Source of the DNA: Albula goreensis
Lineage: Eukaryota; Chordata; Actinopteri; Albuliformes; Albulidae
Direction of reading: 5' to 3'
Assembly (NCBI GenBank): GCA_022829145.1
Contig: CM040748.1
Coordinates: 30,828,501 to 30,892,500, forward strand
Length of the DNA: 64,000 nt
The notes under the pieces are model-generated. The model was given only the letters and a program-made list of their open reading frames with translations. It was not told the DNA's origin and made no database searches. Both the position numbers and the translations under genes were made by a program. Below are positions 25,847-39,946 of this stretch, piece after piece (positions within the stretch are counted from its first letter, which is position 1; each line of letters opens with the position of its first letter).

Positions 25847-28576
25847 CTAAAACGTGATGGAAAGGTTGGACGAGAGAGTGAAATCTTAAATGTTGACCAA
25901 CGTCTGCAGATAAGATCTGCTGAGGACCCACTGTGAGCCAGACAACATGTTATTTCAATTTTCATTTGTGTCAACATTTTTGGTGGGTAGCGCGTTGCCA
26001 CAGAATGAAGTAATCCCAACTCGGTGCCAAGGACATGGTTAGCTCTCACGCATAGAATGTCACCAGCAGATTAAATCAATGTGCCAATCTTTCCACACGC
26101 TAATTCCCTTTAAGTGTATCTAATCCAAGTTTCCTGTTAGTCACAGTTAATATAAAGACGGCAAATTGGTGCGTTTGCAGTGCTCGGAGATAGTTTAATT
26201 CAGGGGTTGCTGCGCCTCTACGGCAGATTGCTCCGCAGAGATGAGGAACAGACTTGTTTGGATGATATGATGAACTGCTTCCTGTTTATGCTGATGCCTT
26301 TGAGTTGTTTAACTCTTCATGGCTGGGTAGACAAATTCATCTTCAACCCTGTGGTTTGAACGGCTGTAAAAGAGAAGGCCACACTAGCCAAATGCTTAGG
26401 AACATTACCATAACTCTGTAAGAACAATACACGTTTACAACTGGTGAGCTGTTGTGGTGACATACAGCATAAATCTATGATTATGTTTAAGTCTGCCTCT
26501 CAGGCAAATGTATATATAATAGAAACAGTACTCATAAAAAGTTGGGGGTGAGCATAACATGTACTAAATTAATGTGTGTAAGACTTTTGTGGGGAAAAGC
26601 AGACATGGAAGTGGCCAATCCTTTGCATAACTATGTTGTTACTTATATCATTTTCCCATACATACCTATTAATGGAAAGAGCACAGTCAAACTGGGTGGG
26701 GTGTTCCACATTACCATAATAAAAATTACCATTGAATTATATTCCAGTCCACGACTATTGTATCAAATTTAACAGTGTTGTGAGTATGCCTCTGGCAGAA
26801 ACAAGCATTTTTATTGCTCATGCTTTAATTTTTCCCCCTGTTTTTCTACCTACTAAAACCATGTCACAGCAATAACTGATTTGGATGCAATTTTATACGG
26901 AGATTATTTTATATGGAGAATTTGGGATTTTTCAGACATCACATTTTTCTTTGTCTTGGAACCTGAACAGTCAGATGTTGAAGATGGAAACTGGAAGTGA
27001 TTTTTAACTTACACTGGTCAACCAGCTATTCAGCTTCAGAGGCCTTCAGCTTCACTCATTTGGACTGACAAAATATACTTTAAAACATGCCAAATGGTTT
27101 CCTTGCTCTGAACCATACGGCCTTTGCCAGACACTGTGTCAAAGTCTGTCATGTGCATCTATTTTATATCTGAAATGCCAGTTTGAATCACTGCCTTCTT
27201 ATTGGACACACCTTTGCTCACTAAGTCTGAAATGATTGGTTAGAAAATGTTGTTTACATCCCAAAAGTAGGCAGGTTTATACAGATCCTTTTTCCCAGGC
27301 GTAAAGCAGATCTTATCCTAGCACTCCAACCCACTTGTTTTAAATCTTGATTGTAAGGTTTCGTTCCAAAATAATGTGTTGCATTGCCTGTTAAAAAAAC
27401 TTCAAACAGGAAGTGGGGCTATTGGGAAACTTAAAGTCTGGAGCCATTGTACTCTATTGTAGTTGGCACACTTAATTATTTCCTCTCTTTGGAAATAGTT
27501 TTATTCATGGAAGTGTGTGTCTAACAGGTTTTAGTGGTAAACTTTTGATGGTCGTACATGCAAGCATATTTCTAATATGATGAAAACAATGATCTCTCCC
27601 CTCTTTTTTTGCTTTCTTTTTGCTCCAAAATCCAACATTTTATATTCTTCCCCTTAAATAGTTCCTGAGGGGTTCCATGGCCTCGATGACAGTTGTAGTG
27701 ATCTCCTTATGTGTTGTGATTTATTGTTTCATATTATAAAAATAAAGCCATCGACCACGAAAATGAGCTTCCATCTGGCTTTCCAAGAAGCATTCTGGAT
27801 ATGTGTGCGAATGAAACATATGCGCTGTTTAGATTGAATTACAGCATTTTACAATCAACCCTCAGAGTCCCTAAAACCTCCCAGCTTATTCATGATCTCA
27901 TCAGTGCTCTGCTGTAACTGCTGATCCTTGAAAAAGAAAACCACCGCTCCACTCTACTATGTCTGAATTCATTGGCCCTCATTGATATTACAAAAAACAG
28001 GTCCGCATTAGTGTCTCAACCAATGTGAATAAAGACAATGTTAAACAAACATTTTAAATGGCTAAAATATAATAGTTTTAATATGATAGATGTATTAATT
28101 TGATATATTATGCACATAATTACATGGCAAAGACATTTTCATTGAAACAAACCTATGGATTGAAAATCATGTTACACAATTATGGTCATGAGTCAGCTTA
28201 CCTGCAGACTACATGCAGTGTTGATAACGCACTTACATAACATGAAGAAACAGCACAGGAGTTAGTGACATCAAAACACATGGAGTGGCCCACAGTAAAC
28301 AGTTGGTTTCCATGGTGCTGATGGGATCAATTGTCTGAAACATCATCCAGAGAAGCCAAACGATAAGGAGGAGGAAACTCTACATCCCAGACATGCATCC
28401 GACGCAGGAAATGCAACCAAAAAGGCCCTCAGCGTGCCTGAGAAATTGTTTGTGTCAGTGAAAGAAGCAAGAGAGGGAAAGAAAAAAAAGAAAAGAGAGA
28501 AAAGATCAGAGGACTGGTGACACAGTGTCCCTCCGGGTCCACAATGATGAGTAATGTCTAGCTATTTGTCATCACC

Positions 28577-28590
28577 ACCCCCCCCCCCCC

Positions 28591-28621
<31 letters not shown>
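28577..28621. repeat. (C)n(CA)n microsatellite
   Basis: A run of about 14 C is followed by about 14 CA units. Confidence 0.9.
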
Positions 28622-28623
<2 letters not shown>

Positions 28624-28639
28624 CACCCCCACCATAGGC

Positions 28640-29170
28640 CTTTATCAGCCCTTCTTGGGTTTGTTACAAAGAAACACGTCTATCGGGTACAAGGATATGA
28701 CTTTGCCGTGTGAGGGAGCACAAAAGACGAAAGCGGACAGCGGCCCCACTGTGAAAAGATGTTTTTTTTTCCCTTCCCCTCAGTCAGAGAAGAAACCCTT
28801 GTCTGAAAGAGCCCTCCTTGGCGTGGTGCCTGACATAGCCCGTAGTAGTACATGTATCCTCGCTGATTAGATTAGGAATTATTAATGGACGGACTGTGAA
28901 GCAGAGCAAGGGGTTATTCTCAGTTTAATTCCATTCTCGGATAACTTCATTTCGCCTGATGCGATGGTTATTGCCAGGGTCCGAGATGTTTATAGGAAAC
29001 AATATCCCCAATACCACTATCCAGACATCCTATTCGGGGGTAAGGTGGGCCATTAAACCCTTGCTTTTTCAGGACTCCCATACTACAGCTGATTTAAAGG
29101 CTGGGCGTCGTTCAGATCAAAGGAATGCTAATCGCGGCATGTCCATATAAATCTGTTACATCGATGACAG
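28640..29170. promoter_or_regulatory. Candidate conserved non-coding block
   Basis: About 500 bases of balanced, non-repetitive sequence ('gattagattaggaattattaatgg', 'cagatcaaaggaatgc' with a TCF-like word) next to a C/CA microsatellite. Confidence 0.2.
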
Positions 29171-32165
29171 GGATGTTAATAGGGAATTTTGATGTTTACA
29201 ATATAGAGAGGAGGGGACTGGATATGGCAACGCTTCAGAGGACTTGAATCTAAATCTGTTCAGGTACTTTACTGCAACATTACTTTAAATCACGGTGAAG
29301 GTAAACAGAACGTTCACTCGCCTTAGTAAAAATAACATCGTTTTCACATTTGCGATGACCCGTTATTTTTATAATTCTGTTCAGATTTTATTGGTGCTAT
29401 TCTCTTTGACAGTGAAAATGTACACCCATGAGATTAATGAAATTTGTTTAAAAATGGTTCAAAAATGCAATAACAGCTTTCATATTCAAGGCTCTTTGTG
29501 TAGTTTTTATGATCAATTTTAATGAAAAACATGCATTTAAATAATAGATAAGGTGAAGGAATTTGAGTTTGGTGGTCATCTGAATGAATATATTGAAGAG
29601 TGAATGAGGTGTGTTTATTATGGAGTTCAAACAGGTAATGCATGTAAAAAAATATTAACATAGAAGTTAATGTGCCACTTTGATGGTTTGTATAATATAA
29701 TCAAGCACCTGGACTGCCAAAGGGTACACATTTTAAAATATCTTGTTGGTGTGGTATGGAGCGACAGGCCAAGATAAAGAAGAAGGGAAAAAAAAAACAA
29801 CCGGTAGCATGTTTGAGCAAAACAGATAAGATTTCGCCACCACTGATTTGCAACTATGTACGTTAGCTACAGTTACACACCTGTCTTCCGATAAAGCTGC
29901 TCACCTTTCCGGTTCCCCCGGCCTGCTTTTCTGTCCCCGGCAGCAGACGTCTCAATCACACAGCTGCCCGAGCGCTAATGAACTCGACTCCAGGGTGGAT
30001 CCTGAGAGGCCATGGTTGACTGCACAGAGCAAGGCCCTGGGTATTGATCCACGTTAAAAAGACACATAATGTTGAAAAAAAAACATCCAACAGGAATCCT
30101 CCTGATTCAGGTCTTGAGTAGCTCTGGTAAATGGAAAAGAGGTTCGGATCCTTGAATTCGGAGACAACATCGAACATCACAACATCAAACCAAGTTACCT
30201 TCGGGCCAAAAAAAAACCACCCTTACCTACCTTTTGCCAAGCAGGAATTTACAAAATGTTTGACACATTTTTGATATTTAATGCGTGTGTTTGTGTTCAT
30301 TTTCCTCTTAAAAATGGAAAAAATAGGAAATGCAGACATGTTCCAATCGACTGTGTAAATATAAGCTACGAATGGTCATGATGTTTACAGGGATGGTCGA
30401 AATTTTTTACAGCACCCACAATTACATTTCTCATTTAGCTAGGAAACGGAAACTAACAAAACAATGCTTTTAAAAAAATGTCTATTACTTCAGTAGTACT
30501 ACTCTCCAGTCAATTTTGACTTGCTGTTTTTCATAAAAAAAAAATGCTTAGAGAAAAATGGGATGCAGATAATGGTGATCTAGTTATTCTGAAATAGTCA
30601 GGAAAGTAAATCCCTTTTTGCTCAGCACCTTTTTGGACAGGATTGCAACATTACACCTGTAAAATATGTCATGGCACATGGGAAAGGCATTCAAAAGATG
30701 AGTTGTACAGCCAAAATACTCATACTTTCCCTGATATGCCCGTTTTCAATCAGTTTTCTATCACTGTGTGACACCATTGTCAAATTACAGGATGTGATGT
30801 ATCAGCTGAAAGATAATCAAACTGAATCTAAAGTGGGTCTTCAAATTCAAACTAGGAGCACTGAGCCATAGCAATTTAATGGAATGTCAACCACACGCCC
30901 TTCCCCTACCCTCCATTTCAAAACATGCCATGCATAAGAAGTCAAAGCTCGAAACAAAACAATTCTTACTGAAGCACGTTTTCTAAGCAAAACAGCCAGC
31001 ATGAATGGTATTCTATGACAGCTAGGTCCTGCTTAGGCCTTTGCATACCACCATCTCAGTCGTCAAGTTAAGTGTTGAGGTAATGTCTATGTGCAAAGCA
31101 AAAAAAAAAAGTACTTTATGCTTGTTCTGAAACATGGAATTCATCCAACAGTTACGCAATGGGTATCAAGTTATGTGCACCTCTAACCACTTGGCAAGGA
31201 TGGTTACTACAGGTATGGACTGGTCAGCATGGTATTGTACAGTTGAGATAAAGAGCTAGAGATTCAGTTTCGGATGATGGATTAAGCTGACTGCTAGCCA
31301 TCTGGGGTGTAGCACACTGTTAATTGCATGCATCTTTCATTGAGAGGTTCAGCCCTTTATTTCTTCTTTTCCTTCCTGATTTTAAGTTCAGCACTACTTG
31401 CAATATAAAATAATGTGTTTTGGAGACTAATCCTGCTTAACCTGATCCTCTGAATGCTGTATTTTTTATCCCTTTTTTTAAACAAGAAATTCAGTCTCGT
31501 TTCCTCTCTACTTTGGAATTGCTAACTGTGCTTCTCAAGTCACTGTTGTGTCGCTAACACCCACTAAATGCCTACTTAACTCATGCAGATTTTTTGTTCG
31601 CTATATATTACATACTGTATTTTACCAACAGTGTAGCGTGATAATCCAAGTCAAAAGAAAATTGACATGTCAGTAAAAGTGTGAGTAATTGTACTAGAAA
31701 TGTCAATATTCTGACATCCACGACATGAGTTCCCACATGCCATGATACATGTGCTTGCATTCTATATTGCAGATGTGATGTAGTCATCCAGTTTGTCAAG
31801 TTTTTGAGTATTTGCAGTGGCATTAATTCTCCAATTAGTTCAGAGAAAGTCCTGCAGCATCATTATATGCTTCTGTTTTATAAGTATTTCTGAGATGAGG
31901 AAGTAAGTTCAGCTAGAGTTGGCCTTCTAAGGATCACTGCTGCTAAGTGTACATATCTCTGTAGTGTTTACTTTACATCTAACATGCCACACAGAACTAC
32001 AGGAGACACAGCAACACTTGGAGCTGCATCTCTTATTGCTGAAAACAGGTAGCCTGTAGCTACTTGCTATATTGTTAAGATTAAGAGGACCTAACATATG
32101 TCTTAACAGTTCAACGAGACATAGCTATTTACACATCCTGGGCTTGAACCTGAGATGTCTAAAGA

Positions 32166-32308
32166 CAGTGGTGTCAAACTCAGATCCTGGAGGGCTACAG
32201 TGTCTGCTGGTTCTTGGTGTGTTTCAGCACTTGGTTCATTCAAATCACTGATTAGCTATGGAGTCCATACACCTGGTTTCCAAGGCCTACAATGGTTGCC
32301 AATTAAAA
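32166..32308 (+). mobile_element. hAT-type MITE end
   Basis: Begins cagtggtgtcaaactcagat then 'cctggagggctacagtgtctgctggtt', the typical left terminus of hAT (Charlie-like) non-autonomous elements in fish. The matching right terminus was not found, so this copy is truncated or rearranged. Confidence 0.6.
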
Positions 32309-33730
32309 AATAGATAAATAAAACTGAAAAAAACCTGAAAACACAGCAGCCTCAGCCCCACAGCATTAAGCCTATTGTGTCCAGTCTGCACTCAGGGCTT
32401 TCTGTTTGTTTCGTTGAATATGGCAGCTTATGTGCATGGAAAGGCAACACAATTGTCACTTGAATGGTGGTTGCTTTCACTACAGCATACATGTCTTTAG
32501 ATTAATCAGAACAACAAAACAAAATGCATCACGTCCTTGTAGGAGTGCTCCAATAACAACATACCAAACCAGGAACTGAACAATTGGCGCATTGTTAAAA
32601 AAATAAAAAATGACTATAGGCATCTTCACTTGTTGAATATAATTAATCTGTTTATGTTCTGGGAAGCTTTTTTTTTATCTGCCATAACTGCTTATTACAC
32701 TGCTACATCCGCATCCGACCACAAATGTGGAAACAATCATCAACAGATGAGTCACAGATAATCTCTCATATCTTTCAACTTTGGTACCGTGCCCCAGAAA
32801 TGCCACATGTTTTTATTGATGGATATATTTTTTAAAAATGGACTTTGATTGTAACCTTTTTGTGGACTGTCATACATGGTGCCATTTCCTCTCTGAGCAA
32901 TCCCAAGAAAGGCTAAACCACCTATGAACCGTGTTCCACTGCTGGAATGTACGCGGTGTGAAATGAATAATCCCATCCACGCCTGGCCAGGACAACATTA
33001 AATGAACAAAAACACCCCGCCCAGACAGTTTTTGCATATCTGCCTGAATGAGCAGGATGTTTATGGCGCTGTGTTTTGGAGGCGGCCGAGCAACTGCATC
33101 GCTCTTGGCATCGCCTCAGTCCCCGTACTGAACGCACGGTGGCAAAGTCACCGAGGATTTTGCAAGCTGTTACACACGCTGCAGTTAATTACATCTAGCT
33201 GATGAACTTGTTTGTCGGTGTTGTTCTGCTGGAAAATGCTGCTCAGGCATGTTAAGCAAGACCTCATACTCTCCACCAATTCCAACAAGAGTTTTACCAC
33301 TGTTTATGTCTGTGGTAACAATGATGGCAGGGTAGTGTCACTTTTTCATTTGACAGCTTAAGTTTTCAATATGAAGTCTGCGTTCCTTGTTCTTAAATTT
33401 TAATTACAAATGTTTTGGTTTCTGTTGTTGTTGTTGTGTCTGACTTAATATTTTTGTTTAACTCAGATGCGACAACTTAGTGCTGAGTGAGAAACAACAG
33501 AACACCACACATGATAATGTGGACAAATTGAGACCTTAATTTAATAGTAATTGTGAATGGGAAAAACGAGACTGAGAGGAAAATCGAGCACAGATGGAAT
33601 GTCTTTTAAAAAAACGTATCTTTAAGCAGTATGCTCGCACTATAGCAGTGTAGCTTCCGACAACCCTCCTTCTCGTGGTTTCAACTTCACTGCACTGCAG
33701 GGCCAACGCTGCCACAGTAGGGAACATGCG

Positions 33731-33744
33731 CCACTAAAGGGCAT
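33731..33744 (+). promoter_or_regulatory. CTCF-like motif
   Basis: ccactaaagggcat fits the CTCF core with an A for the first G of the AG pair. Confidence 0.35.
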
Positions 33745-34959
33745 CTCTCCCAGAACCCCTTGCTCCCTGATAACAGCAGTCTGCCCCTGCCACTTCCTGT
33801 TTGAGGAATATCTTTCTCATCCCAGGAGAAACAGGTAGAATGTTGTTTGCTTCCAACTGGCTGAATCAATGGGCAAAACACTCCAATTATATCCGAAGCT
33901 CCCAGAGCAGATGTAGCACCAAACCCCCCACAGGAACCTGCTACACTTAACTAAAACTCCTCAGCTGCGACCTTCGGCCGCAGGCTGCCCGCAATAAAAT
34001 TTTCATGTAACCATATGGATGAGTATTCTCAGTTGGGATTTGCTATCAGGAACCATCCCACAGGAGAATATAAGGAAGCTGTTGTACTGCTTGCAGTAAA
34101 TCAAGACTACTTCAGACCATTCAAAGAGCTGGAATGATGCCGGTTAGCAGATAGCCAGAAAATGTACAAGAGAGGGTCATCCTTTTATGATGGGGCGGAA
34201 TGATTTCCGACAAGGAAGTGTTGGTTTTTTTTTTTTTTTAATGTTTTTCTGAGTAATGATTTTCTTGGCTTTGTTTGTCTCCATGTTCATCTCGTTTTTT
34301 CTTCTCTGTCAATGGGCAAGATGGATATTGGAGCAGCATGAGTGCAAACCATATACGCTGAAGCACAAAGAAGCAATGTGGCTTCCATAAAAGTAGCTCA
34401 TTTAATGTGGGATACATGTGCATTGTCAACCTCACTCCAGGCAATTAAGAAAGAAACACCAGACCTTGTTGGATTTGAAACAAATAAACTAATTTCCACC
34501 CGGTAATCCACACCAGGGGCCGCTGAACTGCACTCTAATTAAGAATCTGTATTTCTGTGCTGATTATCAAAACGTAGTGTAACATTTGAAAAAATCATGA
34601 TAAAAAATGAAAACAGATGCGACGATAAAGCTAAATCAAGCCAGGGTTAATGTTCAAAGCTGGGGAAAATAAAATGCAGGTGTTTTGGTATCATTTACAA
34701 ATGATTCTTTCCCTTTACAAGCTTAATTTACTTTATATAGCCTCTCAGCTGTGGGATGCGAGAGCTATTCACTTTTCACCAGCAATGAGCCACATTACGA
34801 ACTGACATTTTCGTTTAGGAAAGTTTTCCTTCATGTTCTAATCTCACTGCCCTAGGGGCTAGTCTTTGAACCCCCCCAAAAAACTCTGTGCTGAATCAAC
34901 ACGGAGTGCAAATCTGAACCAGACTTAAAATCTGGGATTCCGATGCTAAAGGTTATTAT

Positions 34960-35400
34960 GGCACCAAGCCCACTTCCTGCATGCTTGATTAACATTTATG
35001 AATGCAAATGAAGGGATTATGGGAAGCCTGGCTGCCTTTGTTGGTGAAGACTGGGTTTCCTCTTGTACCCCGAGAGCTACCCGGGTCCGGTGTAGTATCA
35101 CTTCTTAGCCCTGGAAGTAATGTATGGAAAGTGAGGTTATTTCACCCTGCTCTTTCTGGAACCCATTAGAGCCACCATCTTTCTTCAGGCCCCCTTCGAT
35201 GGACTAATCTTTATTTTGAACATTGGCGATGGCAACTTGTTTCACGTAGGAACTGGGCCAAGGGCAGACCCGATTGTGAAGATATGGAGTAGAACCCCCG
35301 CCGCATCCAGCAATGTGGCCAACCCGCCACCGACGCCTCCTCAGCAAAATGCTCACTCTTTTTCATCAGTTGCTGTTGATGACACACTCGCATTCCATTT
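34960..35400. promoter_or_regulatory. Candidate enhancer with OCT and SOX/OTX motifs
   Basis: Contains a perfect octamer ATGCAAAT (35002-35009), 'gggattatgg' (OTX-like) and 'cctttgttgg' (SOX-like) within 50 bases, in non-repetitive sequence. Confidence 0.3.
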
Positions 35401-35573
35401 ACAACCCGTTGTGTTTTTTTTTATAAGTTGCTGTGACGACCGAGTAAAAACAGACACACCTGAGATATCATCTTACTTACTGTAACTTCCCCCATAAAAT
35501 ACAGGAGGGGGAGGGAGAAAACAAAAGGTGAAGCGCTTCAAAAGGTTAAGAAAACTATACAGAAATACCATTT

Positions 35574-35639
35574 TGACATTAACGGTGAGCATAATGGATG
35601 CATTGTGACATTAACTGTGAGAAGAATGGATCCATTGTG
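35574..35639. repeat. 33-bp tandem duplication
   Basis: Two adjacent copies of a unit starting gacattaacggtgagca / gacattaactgtgagaa and ending 'atggatgcattgt' / 'atggatccattgt', with a few substitutions. Confidence 0.75.
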
Positions 35640-36445
35640 TCTCGTGTGTTGGTTATTGTTCAGAATTAACCTGGATTGACACTTTTTTTGGCACATGGTT
35701 TGGAGGAAACCTTTGATGGAGAATATCCTTTTGTTAAAGATTTAAACTCTTATTTCATTTAAGCTCATGCCTAATACTTACTCATAATACAAAACAATAC
35801 AACCCCACAACTGACATTTCAAGCCCAAACCTATGATTGATAATGGGACTACCATGTAGTAAATGTTGTAACCATGTAATGTAAAAGCAGTAGATCCTCT
35901 CTTCATTTGAACATCTGCTGCTGTGAATATCTATGGTCTTTTACTTGTCTGGGCCAATAGCCCTTCCATTCAATGTAGGGCTAAGCTATAAGAGCTCAAT
36001 GATGCAGTGATTAATTAATTCCAACACATCAATGGAATAATCTCTATTTTTAGAAATAAACTATGGAAATTATTGTTCAAAGTGGCTAAGCACTTTAAGG
36101 ATACATAAACTATGTCTTGGCGTGTGTTGTTACAAGGTGTACAGTTAATCACAGTTTGGGTCAATTCCATTTCAATTCAGGGATGAAATTCAAAACACAA
36201 ATTGACAAAGGCCTTTCATATTTAGTTGAGGATTTTTAAGTTAATTCAATGTATTATAGTTAATTCCCTGAAGTGAATCGACCCCAGCTCTACTGATGTC
36301 TGCATTATATTTTCTCAATGCGTTTTTGGCATTGCATTATTAGCTAATCTTATTTTGCTATTCATGTTGTTCCAGTGAAGTTTAAATGTCAAATGAACTA
36401 AGACCAATGTCTGTTATTAATAATGAATGCCAATGGCTGTTTAAA

Positions 36446-36482
<37 letters not shown>
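36446..36482. repeat. (AAT)n microsatellite
   Basis: About 12 perfect AAT/TAA units. Confidence 0.92.
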
Positions 36483-36487
<5 letters not shown>

Positions 36488-36658
36488 AACAACATTGGCA
36501 CTGACTCCTCCTTGGGTTGAGATATGAACATCTTTTTCCAACTTCAAAACTCCCTCTTTCCACCTACCAAACTCCCTCCACCATCATTTCAACATCCATC
36601 TTACAAACGTCTTTCTACAAACACACTTTTTGACCATTTTTGCGCTACTGGGTATTTT

Positions 36659-36668
36659 CTCTCTCTTC

Positions 36669-36710
<42 letters not shown>

Positions 36711-36790
36711 AACACACACTCTATCTCTTTCACATACACACACATACACATTCATAGAGTCTTTCCCTCTCCTGCACACAAATACACATA

Positions 36791-36835
<45 letters not shown>

Positions 36836-36873
36836 ACTCTCTCACACACACAAACACACACACACACCTCTAT
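36659..36873. repeat. (TC)n / (CA)n microsatellite cluster
   Basis: A pure TC tract (about 36664-36698) passes into broken CA tracts, the longest about 36794-36828. Confidence 0.9.
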
Positions 36874-38879
36874 TATCACACAGACCATATCGCATTGTGT
36901 CTGACCTGGAGGAGCTGTTCTCAGGGCGTTTAATACAGTCTGGACCTCCATCATCTCAGGAAAATCAAAGTCTGCCGGCAGTCACTCCTGCCCCTGTTTA
37001 CTGATGGATGAAATAGCTCCTGCTAAAGTGCAGCATTAAGTGGAGCTAAAACCAGTCCATAACAAAGACCTGATGAAATATTGATACCGTTTTTGTCTTT
37101 GCCAGTATACTTTTTTTTTTCCTTCTGCTTGCAAAGCAGGGCCATATCCGAGCTCTTTTGAGATTTGCTAGTGAGACATACCTGAATGGCTTTTTATGAT
37201 GTATAAAACCTAATCATCATTCATTTCAAGATAAAAATTCTCATTACTGTAACAGACAGGGACATAAACATGAAAATAAATATTGGAAGTGGTTTGAAGT
37301 GTCTTTTTGAAATAAAATATTCAAAGCGTGATTTGCAGCTGGCTGTTTGGGCATTGCATTTGTATGCTTAACTTTATAAATGCCAGGAAATTATATACAT
37401 ATATACAAATTATATTACATACGCACTGAGTCAATGTTTTGATATGGATAATTTCCAGCCAGCTCCTCTGGGTTTTTTTTTTTTTTGACCTGTATTGTGC
37501 TGGGAGTGGTCGGCGGTCAGCAGTCAGCACCTCCGCTGGTACAGTAGAACCCATGATGTCACCTTGTGTCCTCCAGCCCGAAATAGCTGCCATGTGGGAA
37601 CCAGGGGTCTGTTTCTCTGATCTCCTTCAGTCACACGCTGGCCTACATTATCCAGACCTCTTATTAACAACAGATACCACTGGCATCTCTCCCCTCAGAT
37701 GCCTCCGCGAAAGTCGGGCCTTGTCGTAACACTGTAGGCGCATACCGCTCTAATTCACATGGCCGTATATAAGTCTGTATTTTGATAATGCCCCCTCCCC
37801 CTCGAGACACACACAACCTAACCTTCTGCCTCAGATGGTACATACCAATCTGAAATCCTTAAATATATATTTGAAATCCAAAAATCTCACTTCTCGGGTG
37901 ACGTCATCTGTTTGTGATCGCGGCATCATCACACTATTCTTTTAACTCTGAGTAACCCTTTTTAGCGAGAGTTAAGGGTTTTTTTTTTTTATTCTTCTTG
38001 TGAATCTGTACACATTGCCATGAGTTTAACAGGCTCTAAATTCAAAAGACAAACAGTGTTGGAGAATGAAAAGTAATGCAGATAAATGCTCTGATTATCC
38101 GGGTGGAGCCGAAGGCAGGGCCCCGTAGAGGCTCGATCCGGTCCGGGCACCGTGACGGACTGCGGCGAGCTCAGAACGCAGAGAGACACGCCAATTTACA
38201 TCAGCGTGAATGGCAGGTTCTTTGTCAATGAAGCAGGGCTCCGTGAGATGTCTGGGCGCGAACGAACATACAGTAATTGGCATGTGCGCTGTACTGTGTG
38301 TGAGATAGCCCCCCCCCCCACTCTTTCTGAAGAACAGCCCCAAGATATCCTGACAGGGATGATTAACATTATCTCAAAATGAGCAAAAGACATGGTGGAG
38401 GAAAGCACCTGTCAACGCCTGCCCAATTTTCCCCCGCTGCGGAGAGTCCGTGAGACATCCGTGGAATGCGCTCTTACAACAAGCACACCTCGCAAAGATT
38501 CCTGCCGGCAACAATGGGCCTCCTCACAATTTAAAAGATAAACCGACCGAAACAGATCGAACGAATACCCCAAGCCCATACCGAGTAACCCGCTTCCATC
38601 ATTCCCACTTGAAGTATCCCCAGATATATACATAAATACGACATGAAATTAAAATCAAAAAGAGAGGCCTTTTTTTTTTTTTTCACAGCCTTTGTATCCT
38701 GACTGACCCAGTTAAAGAAGCCATTTCCTGCACATATATTAGCTCGGTATTTTTTAGCCATTAGTCTGTCGTCTAATGTATGAAAATGCAGAGAGTTGGA
38801 AGGCTTTTCCTTAAACATGAATTATTTAAAGTTGCACAAAGGTTCCATTATACATATTCATTACTTTGAACCCCCTCCA

Positions 38880-39075
38880 TACACATAGACACACAGGCAC
38901 AGAGACACACACATTCAAATACTCATATACACACACAAACTCATACACAGGTATACATAAACTACATTGCATACATTCATGTACATATATACAGATAAAC
39001 ACACACACACACAAACTCATTCAGGTGCACACGCATACTATATGCAGAGACATATGTACACACATGGACACACAC
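38880..39075. repeat. Degenerate CA-rich repeat
   Basis: Imperfect 'acacat', 'acacac' and 'catacat' units over about 200 bases, older and more diverged than the other CA tracts. Confidence 0.75.
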
Positions 39076-39741
39076 ACAGCTGATGTCCAGAGCTGTTATA
39101 AATGACTACCCATAGTTCCCAGATCATAACCTTCCACCTCAAGTTTTGATGAAGAAAGCAAATAAGTTCCAATAATACTGAGTACATTGAGTATGTCATT
39201 ATGAAGCATTCTGAAGTAAAGCTGAAGCGTTACAGTAGCTTTGAAACATGAGGCACTGTTTAAACACAAAGCGCTATGGATGTTTCATTTGTCGGTTTGT
39301 ATGCTATGTAAATGGAGTTCATTCTGTGGCTTTCAATAAACACAGTTATAAACTAGTCACTCCTCTAACCTGGCATATATGCAACCATGACATGAATCCT
39401 CACACTTTGTTGGCTTCATATTGGCATAAATCACAAACCTGTGCTACCTTATTGCTTGTAATTAAACATTACTGAAGCAACCTACATCTCATTGATTTGT
39501 TTATTTTTTCTTAAAATTATAATCTAGAATTTATTTTCACATTTCTTCCAGACCACAAACCCAAAAAAGAACCCCTGGCAATTGCAGCAATACTTTGACA
39601 GTTTCACAACGATGACTAGAATCATTACTGTTAATTGTTATGAATGTATTATTCATGTCAGACAGATATATGTGTGTTTGGGGGAGGGGCTATCAAGGCT
39701 GTCGTGTTCCCACTGCTGTCCTTCAAGGTTGAGGGGTGAGC

Positions 39742-39759
39742 GGGCGGGTGGGGGGTGGG
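39742..39759 (+). other. G-quadruplex motif
   Basis: GGGCGGGTGGGGGGTGGG has four G-runs with single-base loops, a strong intramolecular quadruplex pattern. Confidence 0.75.
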
Positions 39760-39923
39760 TCACTCTGGGGGAAGGGGACCTGACATTTACTGTTAGCCTA
39801 GAGCTACGAGAGCCAGAGCTCTCAGAATCAGCAGCCACACTAGGTGTCACTGTTGTAACTCAATAGAGTCTGTCTGCCGCCGGAAAAACTTCATTATTTA
39901 TTTACCTTTCTTTTTTTTTTAAA

Positions 39924-39946
39924 GGGGGAGGGGCAGGGAGGAAGGG
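39924..39946 (+). other. G-quadruplex motif
   Basis: Four G-runs with loops a, ca and aggaa, about 165 bases from the stronger motif at 39742. Confidence 0.6.

Larger units (their letters stand above)
21601..34959. other. Gene-free DNA
   Basis: No exon recognised. Holds the palindromic MITE, a CTCF-like site, a SINE tail, the C/CA repeat and a hAT MITE end. Remaining stretches (23.5-25.8, 25.9-28.5, 29.2-32.1 kb) are AT-rich and unique, with scattered short frames only. Confidence 0.65.

Noticed and set aside
36630-37004. His/Thr- and Ser/Leu-repeat frames
   Set aside because: They translate microsatellite CA/CT repeats and are not genes. The same applies at 11121-11345 and 38866-39105.
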